This document shows positions 58,925-64,000 of a stretch of DNA of 64,000 nucleotides, piece after piece (position 1 is the stretch's first letter; every line of letters begins with the position of its first letter). The notes beneath the pieces are model-generated. The model worked only from the letters and a program-made list of their open reading frames with translations, made no database searches and had not been told where the DNA came from. The position numbers and the translations under genes are program-made. Source of the stretch: ZC4RG35 sp040878345 (GTDB lineage: Bacteria > Actinomycetota > Acidimicrobiia > Spongiisociales > ZC4RG35); NCBI GenBank assembly GCA_040878345.1, contig JBBDML010000022.1, positions 1-64,000 on the forward strand. The letters are read 5' to 3'.

Positions 58925-59468
58925 CGCTCGCTTTCAACTTCTCGTATCTTAGGATTCTGGTATCCCCGTAGCGCTTATCGGTGGCAACCCGCCAGGTTTC
59001 GGGCGGCTCGGGTGCGGCATCGCCCGCCCGTCGCGACACCACCACTTCGGCGTCGACCAGCAGAAGTGGATCGAGCAGCGCCATCTCCCCCTCCATCACC
59101 GACGCCGCCAGCTCCCAAGGTGGGTCCATGAACACCAGGCTGAACCGCCGGTCGGTGTGGGTCAGGAAGCTGCCGACCTCCCTGCCCACCACCTCACCAC
59201 CGAGGGCCACGGTGTCGACGTTGGCCCGCAACGCCTGGAGCGCTTTTCGGCCTTTCTCGACGAAGACCACCGAGGCGGCGCCACGGGAGAGGGCCTCGAG
59301 CCCGAAGGATCCCGAGCCGGCATAGAGGTCGGCGACTGCGGCGCCCACGACCCTGCTCCCGATCGACGAGAACAGCGCCTCTCTGACACGATCGGTGGCT
59401 GGTCGGGTATCTCGGGTGTCGGGAGCCTTGAGCCGTCTGCCCCGTGCCTGGCCGGCGATGACCCTCAT
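58893..59468 (-). CDS. rsmD: 16S rRNA (guanine966-N2)-methyltransferase RsmD
   Basis: 191 residues: MRVIAGQARGRRLKAPDTRDTRPATDRVREALFSSI, SAM motif VADLYAGSGSFGLEALSRGA, FVEKGRKALQALRANVD and catalytic FMDPPWE. ATG at 59468 is the family start (MRVIAGxxRGRRL) with GAGG 5 nt upstream; longer readings enter recG. Usual recG-rsmD-coaD order. Confidence 0.95.
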   Translation of the reverse strand: MRVIAGQARGRRLKAPDTRDTRPATDRVREALFSSIGSRVVGAAVADLYAGSGSFGLEALSRGAASVVFVEKGRKALQALRANVDTVALGGEVVGREVGSFLTHTDRRFSLVFMDPPWELAASVMEGEMALLDPLLLVDAEVVVSRRAGDAAPEPPETWRVATDKRYGDTRILRYEKLKASDDQRPMPGEF

Positions 59469-59475
59469 CGAGGCC

Positions 59476-61635
59476 TCAACTGACGAACAGCCACTCGACC
59501 GCTTCGCCCAGCAGGGCACGAACCTCGTCCGCCAGGTCCGGGTGCTGGCCCAGCGAGGGGTCGGAGTCGACCAGCCCGAAGGCATCGCGGCGCGCCGCCA
59601 CCAGCAGGTCGATGTCGGCGATGATGTCGGCCAGGCGCAGGTCCTTCATCCCCGATTGGCGGGTCCCGAACACCGTGCCCTGCCCTCGGATCTCCAGGTC
59701 CTGGTGGGCTAGCTCGAACCCGTCGTTGGACCCGACCAGGGCCGCGATCCGGGCCTCGGCCTCCTGGGTGGTGGGGTCGGCGATGAGCAGGCACAGCCCT
59801 CGATGCTTGCCCCGGCCGACCCGGCCCCGGAGCTGATGGAGCTGGCTGAGCCCGAACCGGTCGGCGTCCTCGATCACCATCACCGTCGCATTGGCAACAT
59901 CGATGCCCACCTCGATCACGGTGGTCGACACCAGGACCTCGGTCTCGCCCGCCCGGAAGGCGGACATCACCCCCTCCTTGTCGGCCGGGCGCAGCTGGCC
60001 GTGGATCAGCCCCACCCTGAGGTCGTCGAAGATCGCCGACAGTCGCTCATACTCGGCGGTGGCGGATGCCGCCTCCACCTTGTCGCTGTCCTCGACCAGC
60101 GGGCAGACCACAAAGGCCTGACGACCCTCTTCGACCGCAGCCCGCACCGCCCGCCACGCGATCTTCTCCTCGACCCGATTGAGATGCCGGGTCTCCACTG
60201 GAGCCCGGCCAGGGGGCATCTCATCGATGGTGGAGATGTCGAGATCTCCATAGAGCGTCATCGAAAGTGTCCTCGGAATGGGGGTGGCGGTCATGATCAG
60301 CAGGTCTGGCTCGGGGCCTCCCGCCTTCTCCCTGAGCTCGACCCGCTGGGATACGCCAAACCGGTGCTGCTCGTCGACCACCGCCACCCCGAGACGGTGG
60401 AAACGGACGCCCTCCTGGATCAGGGCATGGGTGCCGACCACGAGATCGACCTGACCGCCGGCTATGTCCGAGACCAGCTGCTCCTTGGTGATCCGGCCGT
60501 CGTAGTTGGTGGTCGCCGTCGACCCGGTGAGGAGGGCGAGATGAACCGCCGGCTCGCCGCTCTCGAAGAGACTGCCCATCCCCAGCCGCCCCCCGCCACC
60601 AAAGGGCTCGGGTGACATGCCTGCCTCGGCGAGGAGCCGGGCCACCCCCAGGAAGTGCTGCTCGGCGAGGACCTCGGTTGGGGCCATGATCGCTCCCTGC
60701 CACCCGCCTTCGATCCCGTCGAGCAGGGCCGCAACCGCCACCACCGTCTTTCCCGAGCCCACCTCGCCCTGTAACAGACGGTGCATCGGGTTGGATGACC
60801 TCAGGTCGACACGGATCTCGTCCAGGACCGAGCGCTGGGCACGTGTCAGGCTGTATGGGAGCCCGCCGACGAAGCGTTGGGTCAGTTCACCGGTGGGAGC
60901 ATGGGCGATCCCGTTGGCCCCCTCGACCCGCATTCGCTTCTGGAGGGCCAGGGCGAGCTCGAGACGGAACAGCTCGTCGTAGATCAGCCTCCGTCTGGCG
61001 TGCTCGGAGGCCTCCATGGTCTCGGGGAAATGGACGTCGGCAAACGCCTGGTCCCGGCTGGTGAGGCCATGGGCCGCCAGGAACTCGACCGGGACCGGGT
61101 CGTCGATAGGCCGGGAGCGCTTCAGCGCCGTCCTGATCCATCCCTGGATGGCGCCCATCTTCAGCGGGCCGACCACCGGGTGGACCGGGTAGATCTCGGC
61201 CTCGCCCACTGACCGGAACTCTGTCCCCAGGTTCTGCGTCCTCCGCACCCGTATCTGGAGATTCCCCCGGAACCTCTCCATCACCCCGGACACCGCGAGC
61301 CAGGTCCCCGGCTCCAGACGAATCAGGTGCTGCTGGTTGAACCAAATGGCGGTGACGGTCCCGGTGTCGTCGGCGAGGACCGCCTCGACGATGAGCAGGT
61401 TGCGGCGGGGGCGACGGTCCTTGACCGAGCGGACCTCTCCGATCAGGGTGACATCCGTGCCCAAGGGGGCGGCGGCAATGGAGCTGCCCTGTGACTCCAC
61501 GTATCGATGGGGCACATGATGGAGCAGGTCGGCCACCGACTCGACGCCCGCCTTGGCCAGGGTTCGGGCGGTGACCGGCCCGATTCCTTTGATCTCCTCG
61601 GTCGATATCCCGGCGAGACGGGCCAATGAAGCCAT
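59476..61635 (-). CDS. recG: ATP-dependent DNA helicase RecG
   Basis: Remodels stalled forks and Holliday junctions. 719 residues. N-terminal HhH and wedge/OB domain (IKGIGPVTARTLAKAGVESVADLLHHVPHRY and VTLIGEVRSV), helicase motif I HRLLQGEVGSGKTVVAVAALLDG, motif II VVDEQHRFGVSQR, motif III TATPIPRTLSMTLYGDLD, motif VI HQLRGRVGRGKHRGLC. ATG with TACCGT 6 nt upstream. Confidence 0.97.
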   Translation of the reverse strand: MASLARLAGISTEEIKGIGPVTARTLAKAGVESVADLLHHVPHRYVESQGSSIAAAPLGTDVTLIGEVRSVKDRRPRRNLLIVEAVLADDTGTVTAIWFNQQHLIRLEPGTWLAVSGVMERFRGNLQIRVRRTQNLGTEFRSVGEAEIYPVHPVVGPLKMGAIQGWIRTALKRSRPIDDPVPVEFLAAHGLTSRDQAFADVHFPETMEASEHARRRLIYDELFRLELALALQKRMRVEGANGIAHAPTGELTQRFVGGLPYSLTRAQRSVLDEIRVDLRSSNPMHRLLQGEVGSGKTVVAVAALLDGIEGGWQGAIMAPTEVLAEQHFLGVARLLAEAGMSPEPFGGGGRLGMGSLFESGEPAVHLALLTGSTATTNYDGRITKEQLVSDIAGGQVDLVVGTHALIQEGVRFHRLGVAVVDEQHRFGVSQRVELREKAGGPEPDLLIMTATPIPRTLSMTLYGDLDISTIDEMPPGRAPVETRHLNRVEEKIAWRAVRAAVEEGRQAFVVCPLVEDSDKVEAASATAEYERLSAIFDDLRVGLIHGQLRPADKEGVMSAFRAGETEVLVSTTVIEVGIDVANATVMVIEDADRFGLSQLHQLRGRVGRGKHRGLCLLIADPTTQEAEARIAALVGSNDGFELAHQDLEIRGQGTVFGTRQSGMKDLRLADIIADIDLLVAARRDAFGLVDSDPSLGQHPDLADEVRALLGEAVEWLFVS

Positions 61636-61641
61636 GATCCA

Positions 61642-61647
61642 ACGGTA
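61642..61647 (-). promoter_or_regulatory. Predicted leaderless promoter -10 (TACCGT) for recG
   Basis: TACCGT on the minus strand, 6 nt before the recG ATG, same sequence and spacing as for ispG and the small membrane protein. Confidence 0.5.
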
Positions 61648-61679
61648 ACGGTGGAATGGGACTTGAAGCAGCAGGTCGC

Positions 61680-61685
61680 TAGGAT
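61680..61685 (+). promoter_or_regulatory. Candidate -10 (TAGGAT) for rpmB
   Basis: TAGGAT about 60 nt before the rpmB ATG, diverging from the recG promoter. Gives a leader ending in AGGAG. No convincing -35. Confidence 0.35.
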
Positions 61686-61746
61686 TTGCCGCTCGGCCGG
61701 GGACACCCGGCCGCCTCTAGGTTTCGGACCACCCCAGGAGCATTCC

Positions 61747-61935
61747 ATGTCTTATCGGTGCGAGGTCTGCGGCAAGGAGCCGAGCTACGGGAAGAGCGTC
61801 AGCTTCTCCCACAAGCGCAGCAACCGCCGCTGGCTCCCCAATATCCAGAGAATCCGGGTCCAGGACGGGTCGAACACCCGCCGTGCCCGGGTCTGCACCT
61901 CGTGCATCCGCGCCGGCAAGGTGGTCAAGGCCTGA
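61747..61935 (+). CDS. rpmB: 50S ribosomal protein L28, zinc-binding form
   Basis: 62 residues: MSYRCEVCGKEPSYGKSVSFSHKRSNRRWLPNIQRIRV in part, then RRARVCTSCIRAGKV. Two CxxC pairs mark the zinc form. AGGAG lies 6 nt before the ATG; in-frame codons further up are not family-like. Divergent from recG, the usual neighbour. Confidence 0.96.
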   Translation: MSYRCEVCGKEPSYGKSVSFSHKRSNRRWLPNIQRIRVQDGSNTRRARVCTSCIRAGKVVKA

Positions 61936-62150
61936 TGGACCAGGGGGTGGTCAAGGCATACGACCCGGTGACCGGTGTGGGGATCGTGGTCCGAGACACC
62001 GACCGCTCCGAGGTGTTCCTTCGACCCGGCTCCCTCAAGGGCTCGGTGTTCCGCAGCCTCCGGCAAGGCCAGCGGCTTCTGTTCGACACCGTCGAGGAGG
62101 ACGGCCGCCGGTTCATCACCCAAGTGCGACTGGGCCAGGACGGTTATTAG
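61935..62150 (+). CDS. Small cold-shock-like OB-fold protein
   Basis: 71 residues: MDQGVVKAYDPVTGVGIVVRD, EVFLRPGSLKGSVFRSLRQGQ, LLFDTVEEDGRRFITQVRLG. The GxVkxYdpxxGxGxV opening and VFL...L.GS.FR.LrxGQ pattern resemble a divergent cold-shock/OB domain without the aromatic RNP motifs (no KGFGFI / VFVHF). Nucleic-acid binding is plausible but unproven. Shares one base with the rpmB stop (TGATG), so it is coupled to a ribosomal protein. Confidence 0.75.
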   Translation: MDQGVVKAYDPVTGVGIVVRDTDRSEVFLRPGSLKGSVFRSLRQGQRLLFDTVEEDGRRFITQVRLGQDGY

Positions 62151-62176
62151 CCCGACCAGCCACATGTACGGGACAT

Positions 62177-62194
62177 CGGGCTGTCTTCAGCCCG
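62177..62194 (+). terminator. Stem-loop after the cold-shock-like gene
   Basis: CGGGCTG, loop TCTT, CAGCCCG: a perfect 7-bp stem 26 nt after the stop codon, with no T-run. Likely U-less terminator of rpmB. Confidence 0.5.
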
Positions 62195-62210
62195 CCACGG
62201 TCCGATCCAC

Positions 62211-62216
62211 TAGTGT
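62211..62216 (+). promoter_or_regulatory. Candidate -10 (TAGTGT) for the Lrp-type gene
   Basis: TAGTGT about 31 nt before the start, followed by a leader with GGAGG. Confidence 0.35.
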
Positions 62217-62247
62217 CGCCCGACCTAGAGAGCGATAGGAGGCTCAA

Positions 62248-62481
62248 TTGGTGGAGGCGTATGTCCTGATTCAGACCGAGGTCGGCAAGGCCGCCTTGGT
62301 CGCAGAGCAAGTGCGTGTGATCCCCGGCGTGGAGAGCGCCGACGACGTCACCGGGCCTTATGACGTGATAGTCAAGGCGAGCAGCGATGACGTCGACTCC
62401 CTCGGGAAGTTGGTCGTCGCCAAGATCCAGGCGGTGGAAGGCATCACCCGCACCCTCACCTGCCCCGTAGTTCACCTCTAA
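62248..62481 (+). CDS. Stand-alone Lrp/AsnC ligand-binding (RAM) domain protein
   Basis: 77 residues: VEAYVLIQTEVGKAALVAEQVRVIPGVESADDVTGPYDVIVKASSDDVDSLGKLVVAKIQ in part, then GITRTLTCPVVHL. Only the C-terminal amino-acid-sensing domain of Lrp/AsnC, no helix-turn-helix. Such proteins bind effectors or partner Lrp; target unknown. GGAGG lies 5 nt before a TTG and 8 nt before the next codon GTG; either can be the start. Convergent with ddl. Confidence 0.9.
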   Translation: MVEAYVLIQTEVGKAALVAEQVRVIPGVESADDVTGPYDVIVKASSDDVDSLGKLVVAKIQAVEGITRTLTCPVVHL

Positions 62482-62500
62482 AGCACCAAGTAATCCCGCC

Positions 62501-63577
62501 TCAGCCCAGCTTCGAGGCGATCGCTCCTGCGCTCCGTAGCGCCGTCCCGTCGCTGCCCGCGACCGAGAAGACACGAGTCGGAGAGGCCAGCGCCTCGTCG
62601 AGCATGTCCCTGAACAACCGACTGCGCTCGATGGGCGGGTCGATCCACAGATAGGCCGCCATCGAGCCGGGGATGGTGTTGACCTCGTTGACGAAGAGCT
62701 CGCCATCCTTCTCCAGGAAGTCGATTCGAGCGATCCCGCGCAGCCCGGAGACCTCGGTGACCCTCCTCGCCAGACGGGCGATCCCCTCCTCGGTATCCGA
62801 CTCGAGGACCGCAGGCAGCTCCCGTCCTCCGCTGACCTCACCACCCCAGGCCAGGTATTTCTGGTCGTAGGAGTAGATGCCATCCCCGGAGCGGGCCGGG
62901 GCCTCGACCGCGGACAGCTCGAAACCGGGGTGGGTCCGAACCGCCACCTGCAGGTCGCGGCTTCCCACCAGGAACGGCTCCACCACCGCCCCCTGGTCGA
63001 AGTAGGAAGAGCGAGCCTTGAGTGCCAGCACCGTTGCCCAGTCCTCGGCGACCTCGATCCCGATCGAAGAGCCACCGAATCTGGGCTTTACGATGTATGG
63101 GGCGGAAAAGCCGGCGACCGGCTCGTCGCCATTGGCCACCAGGGCGCGGGGCAGGGTTGGCAGCCCGACAGATGCCATCGCCGAGCCGAAGGCCAGCTTG
63201 TCCATCCCCAGCGCAGACGCCGCCTGCCCGGGCCCGGTGTAGCGGAGCCCGGCCAGATCGAGGAGGCCCTGCAGTGTCCCGTCCTCACCGGGCCCGCCAT
63301 GACAGGCGATCACCACCGCCGAGACCTCGAGTGGTCGCTTCTTGATCATGAAACCCTGCCCTGGGGAGGCGACAAAGCTGATCTCGCGGGCACGGCGCGG
63401 CACTCCGTCGGCGAAATCCCTCGCCTCGAGGTCGGGGTCGACCAGGAACCACTCCCCCGACTTCGACCAGTAGACCAACGTGACGTCGACCAGGGCGCGG
63501 GCCACCTGGAGGCCGGTGAGGATCGATATGTCATGCTCGTCGGACGGGCCTCCGAAGAGGACAACCGGTTTGGTCAT
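62501..63577 (-). CDS. ddl: D-alanine-D-alanine ligase family protein
   Basis: ATP-grasp ligase making the D-Ala-D-Ala end of the peptidoglycan stem. 358 residues: VVLFGGPSDEHDISILTGLQVARAL, VIACHGGPGEDGTLQGLLDLAGLRYTGPG, PYIVKPRFGGSSIGIEVAEDW, GIARIDFLEKDGELFVNEVNTIPGS. The omega-loop end reads NTIPGSMAAYLWIDPP instead of the common NTLPGFTxxSxYP, a variant subgroup, so the second substrate (D-Ala or other) is not certain. Follows murF by 10 nt. Confidence 0.88.
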   Translation of the reverse strand: MTKPVVLFGGPSDEHDISILTGLQVARALVDVTLVYWSKSGEWFLVDPDLEARDFADGVPRRAREISFVASPGQGFMIKKRPLEVSAVVIACHGGPGEDGTLQGLLDLAGLRYTGPGQAASALGMDKLAFGSAMASVGLPTLPRALVANGDEPVAGFSAPYIVKPRFGGSSIGIEVAEDWATVLALKARSSYFDQGAVVEPFLVGSRDLQVAVRTHPGFELSAVEAPARSGDGIYSYDQKYLAWGGEVSGGRELPAVLESDTEEGIARLARRVTEVSGLRGIARIDFLEKDGELFVNEVNTIPGSMAAYLWIDPPIERSRLFRDMLDEALASPTRVFSVAGSDGTALRSAGAIASKLG

Positions 63578-63587
63578 TCAGCCGCTC

Positions 63588-64000
63588 TCATGGGTAGTGG
63601 TCGGGCAGGTCGTTCTCATAGAGGACCACATCGCCCGGCACCAGATTGGCACGGGCCCAGGCGACCGCCTGGTCTCTGGAGCCAACGACCGTAACCGAGG
63701 CCCGGCGGTCGGCGGATCCGCGCAGCAACGAGGCGCGGTTGGTGCCGCCCACGATGATCAGATGATCGGCGGCTTCAGCGGCCATCGCGGCGAAGGCGGC
63801 ATTCTCCTCGTCCTGGAGCGGGCCCAGCTCGACCATCCCCGGGGTGACCACCGCCTTGGCCCCCGGGCCGGCAGCCGCCAGTACCTCCAGAGCCCGGCGT
63901 GCGCCCGCCGGGTTGGAGTTGAAGGTGTCGTCGATGATGGTGATCCCCGACTCCCCTACCGAGACGGTCTGCCGGTGCTCAGGAACCGGAAGGTCGGCCA
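63588..64000 (-). CDS. murF: UDP-N-acetylmuramoyl-tripeptide-D-alanyl-D-alanine ligase MurF, C-terminal part
   Basis: Only the last 137 codons are in the window; the 5' part lies beyond base 64000. Seen: TIIDDTFNSNPAGARRALEVLAAAGPGAKAVVTPGMVELG in part (the MurF DxYNxNP motif with Phe for Tyr, and vxGxMxELG), then ADHLIIVGGTNRASLL and LVPGDVVLYENDLPDHYP. Adds D-Ala-D-Ala to the UDP-MurNAc tripeptide; the product of ddl next to it is its substrate. Confidence 0.9.
   Translation of the reverse strand, partial: ADLPVPEHRQTVSVGESGITIIDDTFNSNPAGARRALEVLAAAGPGAKAVVTPGMVELGPLQDEENAAFAAMAAEAADHLIIVGGTNRASLLRGSADRRASVTVVGSRDQAVAWARANLVPGDVVLYENDLPDHYP

Overview
The window is high-GC bacterial chromosome from an actinobacterium. 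Supporting markers are a WhiG-type sigma factor, a DUF2469 protein, an FtsY with a membrane anchor, a SepIVA-like gene beside yceD/coaD, and GTG/TTG starts with 1-4 nt ATGA/GTGA gene overlaps. The gene neighbourhoods and a form I CO dehydrogenase fit an Acidimicrobiia-like lineage; that placement is inference. No rRNA, tRNA, phage, transposase or CRISPR array is visible. No stretch longer than 300 bases lacks a gene; the longest gaps are about 180-220 bases (2359-2539, 19219-19440, 23374-23561, 24261-24474, 57717-57920).

Layout. 1-9950 (minus) is the translation/RNA block rimP-nusA-infB-ylxP-rbfA-nrnA-truB-ribF-rpsO-pnp, with pnp cut by the window edge. 9958-19218 (minus) holds rpsB-tsf-pyrH-frr-cdsA-dxr, then rseP, ispG and proS: ribosome assembly, UMP kinase, CDP-DAG and isoprenoid synthesis. 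19441-23373 (minus) is comM-dprA-xerC-whiG. 23.5-27.3 kb is accessory: a membrane protein flanked by a duplicated piece of the comM 5' end, an enoyl-CoA hydratase, two coupled small ORFs and an ABC exporter. 27.3-34.5 kb (minus) is ffh-rpsP-khpA-rimM-(insert)-trmD-rplS-lepB-DUF2469-yraN, in which the usual S16-RimM-TrmD-L19 operon is split by a lipoprotein gene, a thiolase and a DUF1059 gene.

34.5-48.8 kb is accessory metabolism: a VOC protein, an ECF sigma/anti-sigma pair, a complete aerobic CO dehydrogenase locus (moxR-coxE, coxMSL and three XdhC/CoxI-family genes), pyrimidine salvage (upp, deoA-like, cdd nearby), an alkyltransferase-like protein, a SIMPL lipoprotein and etfBA. 48.8-61.6 kb (minus) is conserved again: recG-rsmD-coaD-sepIVA, yceD-rpmF-plsX-rnc, mutM, smc-ftsY-cdd. 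The right end has rpmB with a cold-shock-like gene, a small Lrp-type protein, ddl and the 3' part of murF.

Four features deserve attention. Three genes (ABC permease, yraN, lepB) appear to begin at CTG codons in CTGA overlaps, each with a Shine-Dalgarno. A TAnnnT hexamer lies 6-8 nt before about fifteen first-in-unit start codons, predicting widespread leaderless mRNA. ffh and a VOC gene diverge from one symmetric -10 element. An array of four 13-bp imperfect palindromes at 35-36 bp spacing lies upstream of yceD-rpmF-plsX-rnc.
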